Positions 7,807 through 14,521 of a stretch of DNA of 17,050 nucleotides are shown here, piece by piece (within the stretch, counting starts at the first letter, position 1; the number at the start of each line of letters is the position of its first letter). Both the position numbers and the translations under genes were made by a program. This DNA is from an uncultured Novosphingobium sp. (GTDB lineage: Bacteria; Pseudomonadota; Alphaproteobacteria; Sphingomonadales; Sphingomonadaceae), in contig CALMBN010000351.1 in assembly GCA_937860195.1 (NCBI GenBank), positions 1 to 17,050 on the forward strand, written 5' to 3'. The notes under the pieces are model-generated. The model made no database searches. It was not told where the DNA came from and saw only the letters and a program-made list of their open reading frames with translations.

Positions 7807-8444
7807 GGATAAAGCAACGTGCTGGCCCAGCCGCCATCGGCAAGGCGAGTGAACCGGCGGCGTTCATGGAGCCGGAATGGCCGATCCATCCAGAACTCGA
7901 AGGCCTTGGGAGTCAGGCAGAACCCGGTCCAGTGCGGCGGACGCGGAACCGGGCCGACCAGATGGGTTGCCGTGGCCTTCGCGATTCGGGCGATGAATTC
8001 GCCGCGCGAGTTCAGCGCGGCCGACTGATCCGAAGCATGGGCCCCAAGCTGCGAACTTCGGCTACGACTGGCGAAATAGGCATCAGCCATGGCGTCCGGC
8101 ACGCGGGTAATGCTCCCCTCGATCCGGACCTGACGGCGAAGCGACTTCCAGTGAAACAGCATCGCCGCTTGGCGGTTGGCATCAAGCTCTCCGCCCTTGC
8201 GGCTGTGCGCATTGGTATAGAACACGAACCCGCCGTGTGGCCCAAGCAGCTCGGCCCCATGATCCTTCATTAACACCATCCGCAAGCTGGGCGCAGCACC
8301 GGATGTCGCAGTGGCCAGTGCAACCGCTTCGGGATCGTTGGGTTCGCTTGCCTTTGCTTCTGCGAACCATTCATCGAACAGCCCGAACGGCGCGGCATCG
8401 GGGATCGCATTCTGGGCTTCGGCTTCGTCCATGGCACAGCCCAT
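7803..8444 (-). CDS. pdxH: Pyridoxamine/pyridoxine 5'-phosphate oxidase
   Basis: FMN-dependent cytoplasmic oxidase that makes pyridoxal 5'-phosphate from pyridoxamine or pyridoxine phosphate, the last step of vitamin B6 synthesis and salvage. At 213 residues it is close to the E. coli length. FMN-site blocks are visible: R55-M-V-L-M-K60, F-Y-T-N (75-78), S-R-K (81-83) and the F-H-W-K-S-L-R-R-Q-V segment. The substrate-binding R191-L-H193 motif and the C-terminal L-Y-P end are as expected. ATG at 8444 gives the longest ATG form; a second ATG at 8432 would remove four residues and is about equally likely, since neither has a strong ribosome binding site. Translation runs into the CDF gene through ATGA. 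The gene diverges from the J-domain gene across 92 bases. Confidence 0.92.
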   Translation of the reverse strand: MGCAMDEAEAQNAIPDAAPFGLFDEWFAEAKASEPNDPEAVALATATSGAAPSLRMVLMKDHGAELLGPHGGFVFYTNAHSRKGGELDANRQAAMLFHWKSLRRQVRIEGSITRVPDAMADAYFASRSRSSQLGAHASDQSAALNSRGEFIARIAKATATHLVGPVPRPPHWTGFCLTPKAFEFWMDRPFRLHERRRFTRLADGGWASTLLYP

Positions 8445-8536
8445 AGCCTCGCCGTCATCCCGATGAAAGTGCTACCGTCTCGCAACAAGCGTCCGAAAAC
8501 CTTGCCGTATCGGCTCATCGCACCTAGCTAGCGAAG
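8445..8536. other. Divergent intergenic region between pdxH and the J-domain gene
   Basis: These 92 bases must hold the promoters for the pdxH-CDF pair and for the J-domain/yihY/fabI run unless those start inside genes. I see no convincing -35/-10 pair for either direction and no clear operator. The only local symmetry is a small CTAGCTAG palindrome at 8524-8531, just before the J-domain ATG. Confidence 0.5.
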
Positions 8537-9472
8537 ATGGCAGATCCCTATTCGATCCTCGGAGTGCAACGCGGCGCAGGCGAGAAAGACATCAAGTCCG
8601 CCTATCGCAAGCTGGCGAAGCAGCTTCACCCGGACCGCAATCAAGACAATCCCAACGCGGCCGAGCGCTTTTCCGAGATCACCCGGGCCTATGATTTGCT
8701 GTCCGACAAGGACAGGCGCGCCCGGTTTGACCGGGGCGAGATCGATATCGACGGTAATCCAGCCGGGTTCGGCTTTGGCGGCGGCGGCGGTCCCGGTGGC
8801 GGGTTCGGCGGACGCGACCAGCGCGGATTCCGCGCCGATGGGTTCGAAGGGTTTGCTGGTGAAGGGATCGACATCGGCGATATCTTTGACGGACTGTTTG
8901 GCGGTCGTGGCGGAATGGGCGGTAGCGGCGGTGCACGGCGCGGGCCGGCACCGAAAGGGGCCAATGTTCAATACAAGCTGGGCATTTCGCTGCCCGATGC
9001 TGCAATGCTGGCGGCCCAGCGGATCACTCTGGCTGACGGCAAGACCATCGACCTCAAGCTGCCTGCCGGGGTCGAGGATGGAACCCAGATGCGTCTCTCT
9101 GGCAAGGGCGAGCCGGGACCTGGCGGCAACGGCGATGCCATCGTGCTGATCCACTTGCAGCCGCACGCTTTCTTCCGCCGCGATGGTGACAATCTGCGGC
9201 TCGACCTGCCGGTCAGCCTCGATGAAGCCGTGGCTGGCGCAAAGGTCAAAGTGCCAACCCCCGAAGGTGCGGTGATGCTCAGCCTCGCCCCCGGCACCAG
9301 CTCGGGCAAGACCCTGCGGCTGGGCGGCAAAGGCTTCTCACGCAAGGACGGCTCGCGCGGCGATCAGCTCATTACCATCGAAGTGCAGCTGCCAGAGGGT
9401 GATGCCGACTTGCTCCAGCGACTCGATGGCTGGCGTGATCCCCGTAACCTGCGCGCGCGGCTGGGTGTCTGA
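8537..9472 (+). CDS. J-domain co-chaperone, CbpA/DnaJ class II type
   Basis: Cytoplasmic Hsp40 that stimulates the ATPase of DnaK. In 311 residues the J domain occupies about 3-68, with Y-S-I-L-G-V, Y-R-K-L-A and the essential H31-P-D33 tripeptide. A Gly/Phe-rich linker runs from about 76 to 140, including a run of five glycines, followed by two C-terminal substrate-binding domains (about 145-305) with V-K-V-P-T-P-E-G and L-R-L-G-G-K-G. The four CxxCxGxG zinc-binding repeats of DnaJ itself are absent, so this is a class II protein like CbpA rather than the main DnaJ. ATG at 8537 is the natural start, though the ribosome binding site is weak. It lies 3 bases upstream of the yihY-like gene and probably shares its mRNA. 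Confidence 0.92.
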   Translation: MADPYSILGVQRGAGEKDIKSAYRKLAKQLHPDRNQDNPNAAERFSEITRAYDLLSDKDRRARFDRGEIDIDGNPAGFGFGGGGGPGGGFGGRDQRGFRADGFEGFAGEGIDIGDIFDGLFGGRGGMGGSGGARRGPAPKGANVQYKLGISLPDAAMLAAQRITLADGKTIDLKLPAGVEDGTQMRLSGKGEPGPGGNGDAIVLIHLQPHAFFRRDGDNLRLDLPVSLDEAVAGAKVKVPTPEGAVMLSLAPGTSSGKTLRLGGKGFSRKDGSRGDQLITIEVQLPEGDADLLQRLDGWRDPRNLRARLGV

Positions 9473-9475
9473 ACC

Positions 9476-10513
9476 GTGGAAGAGCGCGAGCCGGATGATG
9501 CCGAGCGTCCGCCGCTGACGCTGCCCGATCTTTCGCCCGAAGCCCGCCGCCAACGCGCCAGCGGCTTGCTGGTAAGCGCTTATGATGAGCACGTCGGCCC
9601 GCAAGGCAGGTTCTGGACCTCGCGGCCGTTCCGGGTGATCGCGCGGGTCTGGACCGGGGCCTATCACGATGGTTTTATTCACGCTGGCAACCTGGCCTAT
9701 ATGAGCATCCTGGCCTTGTTTCCGTTTTTTGTGACGGTTGGCGCGGTGTTCAGCCTGATCGGCGAACAGGCGCAGCGCGAGGCCTCGGTCCATACCTTTC
9801 TTCGGGCCCTGCCACCGGTCGTCGCTGCTGCGCTGGAACCCGTGGCCATCGACGTGATCGTCGCGCGGAGCGGTTGGCTGCTGTGGATTGGCGGGCTGGT
9901 CGGCCTGTGGACCGTCGGCAGTCTGGTTGAGACGATCCGTGACATACTGCGCCGCGCCTATGGCACGCGTGAAACGTACATTTATTGGCGCTATCGGCTG
10001 ATCTCTACCGGGGTGATCTTTGGCGCAGTTCTGGCACTGCTGTTTGCGCTGCTTGCCCAGGTCGCGATCGGCACCGCGCAAGAGGTGATCCAGGCCTGGT
10101 TCCCGCGTGCCGGCGGCTGGATCGATACACTCGGCACGTCGCGATTGATCCCGGCCCTGGTGATCTATGGCGCACTCTATCTGCTGTTCTTCACTCTGAC
10201 CCCGACCGCCTACCGCAAGCGGCGTTATCCAAAATGGCCCGGCGCTTTGGTGGTAACGGTCTGGTGGGCAACGGTCAGCGCCGCCCTTCCGGCGATCCTC
10301 CACCGCTTTTTCACTTACGATCTGACCTATGGAAGCCTGGCCGGGGTGATGATCGCGCTTTTCTTTTTCTGGCTGGTCGGTTTAGGGCTGGTGGTGGGCG
10401 CAGAGCTCAACGCGGCGCTGGCCGAAAGTCCCGAAGAACAGGATCTGCTGGGCAAATGGCGGGACCAGGGACTGGAAACCAGCGCAATCAAGACTACAGG
10501 AACCACGGAATGA
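9476..10513 (+). CDS. YihY/BrkB family (UPF0761) inner-membrane protein
   Basis: The 345-residue polytopic membrane protein of the YihY/virulence factor BrkB family has unsettled biochemical function; older claims of a ribonuclease role came from misassignment. A hydrophilic N-terminus of ~55 residues precedes about six hydrophobic segments. Family features include the H69-A-G-N-L-A-Y-M-S block leading into the first helix (about 68-95), the R-Y-R-L-I-S-T stretch, and the final helices ending V-G-A-E-L-N-A-A-L-A. The start is taken as GTG at 9476, three bases after the J-domain stop; no strong ribosome binding site is seen, so it may rely on re-initiation. Its TGA overlaps the fabI ATG as ATGA. 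The long frame on the opposite strand is a shadow. Confidence 0.9.
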   Translation: MEEREPDDAERPPLTLPDLSPEARRQRASGLLVSAYDEHVGPQGRFWTSRPFRVIARVWTGAYHDGFIHAGNLAYMSILALFPFFVTVGAVFSLIGEQAQREASVHTFLRALPPVVAAALEPVAIDVIVARSGWLLWIGGLVGLWTVGSLVETIRDILRRAYGTRETYIYWRYRLISTGVIFGAVLALLFALLAQVAIGTAQEVIQAWFPRAGGWIDTLGTSRLIPALVIYGALYLLFFTLTPTAYRKRRYPKWPGALVVTVWWATVSAALPAILHRFFTYDLTYGSLAGVMIALFFFWLVGLGLVVGAELNAALAESPEEQDLLGKWRDQGLETSAIKTTGTTE

Positions 10514-11337
10514 CCGGATTGATGCAGGGCAAGCGCGGGCTGATTATGGGCCTCGCAAATGACAAGTCGCTCGCCTGGGGGATCGCCCGGAAACTGGCCG
10601 AGCATGGGGCAGAAATCGCGCTCTCCTATCAAGGCGAAGTCATGGAAAAGCGGGTTCGCCCGCTGGCCGAGCAATTGGGTTGCGATTTCCTGATCGACTG
10701 CGATGTCTCAACCGAGGCCGAGCTCGACAAGGCCTTTGCAACGCTCGCTGCGCGCTGGCCGACGATAGACTTTGTGGTCCACGCGATCGGCTACACCAAC
10801 AAGGAAGCGCTGCGCGGAAACTATTGCGACGTCGGACTTGACGATTTTTTGATGACGATGAACATCAGCGTGTTCAGCTTCACCGCCGTGGCCAGACGCG
10901 CCGCCGCGATGATGCCGCCGCGCGATCCTGAAACCGGCGCAGGCGGCGGGGCTATGCTGACGCTATCTTACTACGGCGCGGAAAAGGTCGTGCCGCATTA
11001 CAACGTGATGGGGGTAGCCAAGGCCGCGCTGGAGGCGAGCGTGAAGTACCTCGCCAACGATTTCGGACCGCAAGGAATTCGTGTCAACGCGGTCTCGGCG
11101 GGGCCGATCAAGACCCTCGCCGCCAGCGGAATCGGCGATTTCCGTTACATTCTGAAGTGGAACGAATACAACTCGCCGCTGCGCCGCAATGTCACCATCG
11201 GCGATGTCGGCGGGGCTGCGCTTTACCTGCTGTCAGACCTGTCAGCGGGAGTGACCGGTGAGAACCACCATGTCGATGCGGGCTATCACACTGTCGGCAT
11301 GAAGCAGGAAGACGCGCCGGATATTGCACTGGGTTAG
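10510..11337 (+). CDS. fabI: Enoyl-[acyl-carrier-protein] reductase (NADH), FabI
   Basis: Catalyses the last reduction of each fatty-acid elongation cycle, trans-2-enoyl-ACP to acyl-ACP, in the cytoplasm. The 275-residue protein is of the FabI type, with G-L-A-N-D-K-S-L-A-W-G-I (14-25) for the dinucleotide, H91-A-I-G, and the catalytic set Y154, Y164 and K171 in the FabI spacing (Y-N-V-M-G-V-A-K). S-A-G-P-I-K-T-L-A follows. About 7-8 extra residues rich in Pro, Gly and Asp (P136 to G147) precede the active-site strand compared with E. coli FabI, probably a surface loop. The start ATG at 10510 overlaps the previous stop (ATGA); a longer frame running back to 9985 is an artefact inside yihY. 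The downstream inverted repeat may end this transcript. Confidence 0.95.
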   Translation: MTGLMQGKRGLIMGLANDKSLAWGIARKLAEHGAEIALSYQGEVMEKRVRPLAEQLGCDFLIDCDVSTEAELDKAFATLAARWPTIDFVVHAIGYTNKEALRGNYCDVGLDDFLMTMNISVFSFTAVARRAAAMMPPRDPETGAGGGAMLTLSYYGAEKVVPHYNVMGVAKAALEASVKYLANDFGPQGIRVNAVSAGPIKTLAASGIGDFRYILKWNEYNSPLRRNVTIGDVGGAALYLLSDLSAGVTGENHHVDAGYHTVGMKQEDAPDIALG

Positions 11338-11371
11338 TCTGGTCTGCCTTATGCCCCAAACCCCGTCCATG

Positions 11372-11449
11372 CTGAGCTTGTCGAAGCACTGTCCTTTTCT
11401 TCGGGTCGACTGCAGTGCCGCCAGAAGGACAGTCCTTCGACAAGCTCAG
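11372..11449. repeat. Long imperfect inverted repeat, REP-like, between convergent genes
   Basis: The outer arms are perfect 15-base inverted copies: CTGAGCTTGTCGAAG at 11372-11386 and CTTCGACAAGCTCAG at 11435-11449. Inner arms also pair: CTGTCCTT plus CT at 11389-11400 (with a two-base bulge) against AGAAGGACAG at 11423-11432, leaving a loop of about 22 bases. It sits between the ends of fabI (plus) and the secreted-protein gene (minus). From memory, the CTTCGACAAGCTCAG core is spread in many copies through Sphingomonadales genomes, which would make this a REP/BIME-type element. It could also act as a two-way transcription barrier. Only one copy is visible in this window, so the dispersed nature is not shown here. 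Confidence 0.75.
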
Positions 11450-11485
11450 GTTAGGCGGATTTGGGATAGACGCTGAGTCTCTAAC

Positions 11486-12025
11486 TCACTTCGGTGGCGG
11501 CGCACCTTTTTCAGCCGCCGCTTCCTCGGCCTTGCGCTTGTCTTCCATCTGCTTCTCGATTTCCTCGACCCGCGACTGATCCGAGGCGGCATCGGCATCG
11601 AGATTGACGAGCCGCTTGGCGCGTTCTTCAGCGACGAGCTGACCGGCACGGATCCCCGGATCTTCGCTTTTTTCGCCGCGCGCATCGGCCAGCAGCTTGC
11701 CAGTGCAGCCGGTCCAGCCACCCGCGCCAGTCGGTGAGCAGCTCATCGTGCCCGAACGGCCGACTGTTTCGATCGAACGGACCCGCTGCGACCAGGCGAC
11801 GTTGGTCGGGGCCGATGAAGTGCGCAGGCTGGGCGGGATGCGGTAACGCTCACCCTCATCCATCCGCGGGCAGACCACAATCTCGTCGGCGGTTGATTCG
11901 GGGCATTTGTCATTGCCATAGACGATCACCATGTTGACCTTTGGCTCCGCCGCTTCCTGTGCGAGAGCCGGATTGGCCACGGCGAGTCCCAAAGCGAGCA
12001 GAAGGGCGGCGATCAGCGGGCGCAT
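11486..12025 (-). CDS. Secreted (periplasmic) protein of unknown function with four cysteines
   Basis: The 179-residue protein carries a signal peptide: M-R-P-L-I then a hydrophobic run to about residue 18, with a likely signal peptidase I cut after A-L-A22. The mature part has C41, C52, C96 and C107, enough for two disulfides, in contexts N-D-K-C-P-E-S, I-V-V-C-P-R-M, M-S-C-S-P-T and T-G-C-T-G-K. The last ~60 residues are highly charged and helical (E, K, R, D, A), ending in a Pro-rich tail. I recall similar unnamed proteins in sphingomonads, with the D-E-I-V-V-C-P-R block and E-R-Y-R-I-P, but no function. ATG at 12025 is preceded by AGGAG at 7 bases, which decides against upstream starts at 12043 and 12061. 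It has its own candidate promoter. Confidence 0.82.
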   Translation of the reverse strand: MRPLIAALLLALGLAVANPALAQEAAEPKVNMVIVYGNDKCPESTADEIVVCPRMDEGERYRIPPSLRTSSAPTNVAWSQRVRSIETVGRSGTMSCSPTGAGGWTGCTGKLLADARGEKSEDPGIRAGQLVAEERAKRLVNLDADAASDQSRVEEIEKQMEDKRKAEEAAAEKGAPPPK

Positions 12026-12049
12026 GGCGAAACTCCTGTGCATGGTTTG

Positions 12050-12079
12050 ATCATAGGGCACTTTGGCGCTGAATAACAG
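12050..12079 (-). promoter_or_regulatory. Candidate promoter of the secreted-protein gene
   Basis: On the minus strand a TATGAT hexamer (12055-12050) lies 18 bases after CTGTTA (12079-12074). This gives a good -10 and a poor -35, with a leader of roughly 20 bases before the AGGAG and ATG at 12025. Position in the gap after coq7 supports it; the weak -35 limits confidence. Confidence 0.35.
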
Positions 12080-12085
12080 CTGAAG

Positions 12086-12103
12086 CGGACAACGCTTTGT
12101 CCG
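12086..12103 (-). terminator. Hairpin directly after coq7, possible transcription terminator
   Basis: CGGACAA (12086-12092) and TTGTCCG (12097-12103) are perfect 7-base inverted arms around a 4-base loop, starting three bases past the coq7 stop on the minus strand. No run of Ts follows in the transcript direction, so it is not a classic intrinsic terminator; it could stabilise the 3' end instead. Confidence 0.45.
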
Positions 12104-12106
12104 GGA

Positions 12107-12622
12107 TCAAACCCGTTCCGCCAGCTTGATCGCCACCCGGCACCCCAGCCGGATCGCGCCCGAGAGCAACGGATAGGCCGGTGCCTGTTCCGCACCCGCA
12201 GCCAGCGCGGTGTCGCGATGGGCACGTTCGTCTTCGCGGAAATCGTGGATCAGAGCCGACAGTTCGGGTTCGTCCTTACCCAGTTCGTCAAGCTGCGCCG
12301 AATAGTGCCGGTCAATCTCGGTCTCGACCGCTGCGGTGCAGGCCATGGCCGCTTTTGGACCGATCAGCGCCGTCGCCGCACCCAGGGCGAAGCCTGCGAC
12401 ATGCCAGAACGGCTGGAGCGCAGTCGGCCGCACGCCTTTGGCGGCGAGCAGCGCATTGAAAGTCTTGAGGTGGGCTTCTTCCTGCTCGGCCATGTGGCGC
12501 ACATCAGCCGAAATTCCGGTCCGGTCCCCCAGCACCGCAAGCTGCCCGGCATAGATCCGGGTCGCGCCATATTCCCCGGCCTGATCGACCCGCAGCATCC
12601 GTTCGAGCGTGCGTGAAGTCAC
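12107..12622 (-). CDS. coq7: Demethoxyubiquinone hydroxylase Coq7
   Basis: Di-iron monooxygenase that hydroxylates 2-octaprenyl-3-methyl-6-methoxy-1,4-benzoquinone or its longer-chain analogue, the second-last step of ubiquinone synthesis, at the inner membrane. The 171-residue protein keeps all six iron ligands: E17 (D-Q-A-G-E-Y), E48-xx-H51 (E-Q-E-E-A-H), E100 (V-E-T-E) and E132-xx-H135 (E-D-E-R-A-H). A hydrophobic patch at about 72-96 suits membrane-surface binding. The frame is open back to TTG at 12661, but GTG at 12622 is chosen: GGGAG lies 9 bases before it, the family N-terminus (R-x-x-x-M-L-R-V-D-Q-A-G-E) begins there, and the dsbB stop is just 4 bases upstream. Coq7 rather than the flavin enzyme UbiF is the usual form in alphaproteobacteria. 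Confidence 0.93.
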   Translation of the reverse strand: MTSRTLERMLRVDQAGEYGATRIYAGQLAVLGDRTGISADVRHMAEQEEAHLKTFNALLAAKGVRPTALQPFWHVAGFALGAATALIGPKAAMACTAAVETEIDRHYSAQLDELGKDEPELSALIHDFREDERAHRDTALAAGAEQAPAYPLLSGAIRLGCRVAIKLAERV

Positions 12623-12626
12623 CGCA

Positions 12627-13106
12627 TCACGCTCCCGCCCCGCGCAGTCCGAAGAGGCCAAATAGCGCCAGCGGCACCGAAATCAGGAAATTCCAACCGG
12701 CCAGCGAGATTCCGAACAGGTCCCACGGCGCGACGTCACAGCGGATCAAAGGCGCGCTCATGATGGCATCGAGCGGATCGCCGCCCGTCACCACGGCAGT
12801 GGTTGCGCATGAAGTCAGGCCTTCCCACCAGTCGTATTCGACCCCGGCGTGATAGCCACCGATCAAGCCGCCGATCAGCACAGCCAGCAACGCCAGCACT
12901 GTCGCCGCCTTCAGCGACGGCCGGAACCAGCCGGCCAGCCCGAACGGAACCGCCACGAACAGCGCATAGCGCTGCCACCAGCACATTTCGCACGGATAAA
13001 GTCCGCCAATATACTGGCTGAAATAAGCCCCACCGAGCAGCGCCAGCGGCACACCCAGCGCAATCAATCGGGCCGTTCGCCCGCTATCGGCACCGATCGC
13101 CGTCAT
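12627..13106 (-). CDS. dsbB: Disulfide bond formation protein, DsbB family
   Basis: Inner-membrane quinone reductase that reoxidises a DsbA-like periplasmic thiol oxidase and passes electrons to ubiquinone. The 159-residue protein has four hydrophobic helices. The first periplasmic loop carries C39-E-M-C42 within Y-P-C-E-M-C-W-W-Q-R-Y, the family signature with the quinone-site arginine (R46). The second loop holds C100 and C123, the pair that contacts the partner oxidase. All four cysteines expected for function are present. ATG at 13106 lies 3 bases after the S41 protease stop, and the end is 4 bases from the coq7 start, so these three are surely on one mRNA. Placement next to a ubiquinone synthesis gene fits its need for quinone, though this may be chance. 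Confidence 0.9.
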   Translation of the reverse strand: MTAIGADSGRTARLIALGVPLALLGGAYFSQYIGGLYPCEMCWWQRYALFVAVPFGLAGWFRPSLKAATVLALLAVLIGGLIGGYHAGVEYDWWEGLTSCATTAVVTGGDPLDAIMSAPLIRCDVAPWDLFGISLAGWNFLISVPLALFGLFGLRGAGA

Positions 13107-13109
13107 TGC

Positions 13110-14450
13110 TCAGCGTTTCTTGGCCATCGCCGGTGGCGCAGTCCGGCGCAGGGTCTGGATCGCGTAATAGAGCTGATAATCCTTGATTCCCTTGGCCTTG
13201 AGCTCGTCGGGGGTCAGCTTGAAGCGCGGATCGGCCTGCCGGTCAGCCTCGAGCTTCTTGTCGTCCATCGCCGCCTCGTTGACCAGGTGACGGCGCAAAT
13301 CGCTCTCGCGGATTGTCAGTTCGGCCCGGCGGCGCGCGTCGGGATCGGACAGTTGCGGCACTGTGATATCGGGCATGATCCCGCCTTCCTGCACTGACCG
13401 GCCGAGCGGGGTGTAATACCGCGCCGTGGTGATCTTGACTGCGCTGGTCCGGCTGCTGTCGAGGAAGAACAGCGACTGGACCGAGCCTTTGCCAAAGCTG
13501 CGCTCACCCATGATCACCGCGCGGCGCTGATCCTGCAGAGCCCCTGCGACGATCTCGGAAGCCGAAGCGGAACCGGAATCGATCAGCACGACCACCGGCA
13601 GGCCCTTGGCAAGATCGCCAGGGATCATCGATTCGGCCTTGAAATACTCATCATCGCTGGCGTTGCGACCGCGCTGCGATACGATATCGCCCTTGGTCAG
13701 GAAGATGTCTGACAGCGCGACAGCCTCGTCCAGCGCCCCGCCGGGGTTCTGGCGTAGGTCAAGCACGATCCCCATCAACTTGCCGCCCGACTGTTGCTTG
13801 AGGCTCTCGATGGCTTTTGCCACATCTGTGCCAACATCAGCGCTGAACTCGTTGACCGAAATCACGCCGACTCCGTCGTTCAACTCGAAAGTTACCGGCT
13901 CAAGCTTGATGACACCGCGCGTGACGGTCACATCAAACGGCTGATCGCGACCAGCGCGGAAGATCGTCAGGCGGATTTTGCTGCCGGCTTCACCCCGCAT
14001 CTGCGAAACTGCATCGTCAAGCTCCCCGCCATAGATCAGCTTGCCGTCAAGGTGGGTGATAAAGTCTCCCGCCTTCACCCCGGCGGCTTCAGCCGGGCTG
14101 CCTTTCATCGGGGCGATCACCTTGACCGCGCCATCGTCCATCACCACCGACAGACCGAGGCCCGAATAGTTCCCGTCGATCATGGTGTTAAGCCGCTGCA
14201 TCGACGCCCCCGAAAGGAACGAAGAGTGGGGATCAAGCGACGACAGCATCCCGTCGATCGCGCCTTCTTCCAGCTTCTTGTCGTCGATCTTTTCGACGTA
14301 ACGCAGCTTGACCAGCTGGTAGACCATGGCGAGCTTTTCGAACTGCGCCGAAGCGCGGCCATCGACGGCGGCGAGGCCTGCGGTGGTGGCCGGGATCAAG
14401 GCGACAGCGGAAACCAGCGCAGTGGCGCGGAGCAAAGTAACGATCTTCAT
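13110..14450 (-). CDS. ctpA: S41 family carboxy-terminal processing protease (CtpA type)
   Basis: Envelope serine protease with an N-terminal membrane or export segment (about 4-28), a PDZ domain at about 92-180 (Y-S-G-L-G-L to T-V-T-R) and an S41 catalytic domain. The serine-lysine dyad is S296 in D-S-G-S-A-S-A-S-E and K321 in F-G-K-G-S-V-Q, the 25-residue spacing known for the family. D-L-R-Q-N-P-G-G (231-238) and the Y-T-P-L-G-R block are also typical. The 446 residues end with a charged region of about 85 residues. ATG at 14450 is preferred to ATG at 14483: the hydrophobic segment then sits at the N-terminus and GAGG lies 11 bases upstream. In this family such proteases trim or degrade envelope proteins, often peptidoglycan hydrolases, which fits the EnvC-like neighbour upstream. 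Confidence 0.92.
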   Translation of the reverse strand: MKIVTLLRATALVSAVALIPATTAGLAAVDGRASAQFEKLAMVYQLVKLRYVEKIDDKKLEEGAIDGMLSSLDPHSSFLSGASMQRLNTMIDGNYSGLGLSVVMDDGAVKVIAPMKGSPAEAAGVKAGDFITHLDGKLIYGGELDDAVSQMRGEAGSKIRLTIFRAGRDQPFDVTVTRGVIKLEPVTFELNDGVGVISVNEFSADVGTDVAKAIESLKQQSGGKLMGIVLDLRQNPGGALDEAVALSDIFLTKGDIVSQRGRNASDDEYFKAESMIPGDLAKGLPVVVLIDSGSASASEIVAGALQDQRRAVIMGERSFGKGSVQSLFFLDSSRTSAVKITTARYYTPLGRSVQEGGIMPDITVPQLSDPDARRRAELTIRESDLRRHLVNEAAMDDKKLEADRQADPRFKLTPDELKAKGIKDYQLYYAIQTLRRTAPPAMAKKR

Positions 14451-14521
14451 GCGGAGGCGTGCCTCTTTCAATTGAACCTGCATCTTATCGCGCAGTGGAG
14501 GTTAACACCAGATGGCGATTT

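Noticed and set aside
8502..8530. TTGCCG and TAGCTA, 17 bases apart, as a promoter for the J-domain gene
   Set aside because: Both boxes are weak and the predicted start would coincide with the ATG, leaving no ribosome binding site.
9338..10303. 321-codon minus-strand frame opposite the yihY-like gene
   Set aside because: Translation is polar and repetitive, unlike any known family, while the plus strand encodes a clear membrane protein.
9985..10509. Possible 175-residue N-terminal extension of FabI
   Set aside because: The stretch overlaps yihY in another frame and FabI begins exactly at the ATG at 10510, which forms an ATGA overlap.
14451..14521. GTTAAC and a small GAGGC/GCCTC symmetry before the S41 protease gene
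   Set aside because: One half-site is not enough to claim a CtrA box, and a two-base loop is too tight for a stable hairpin.
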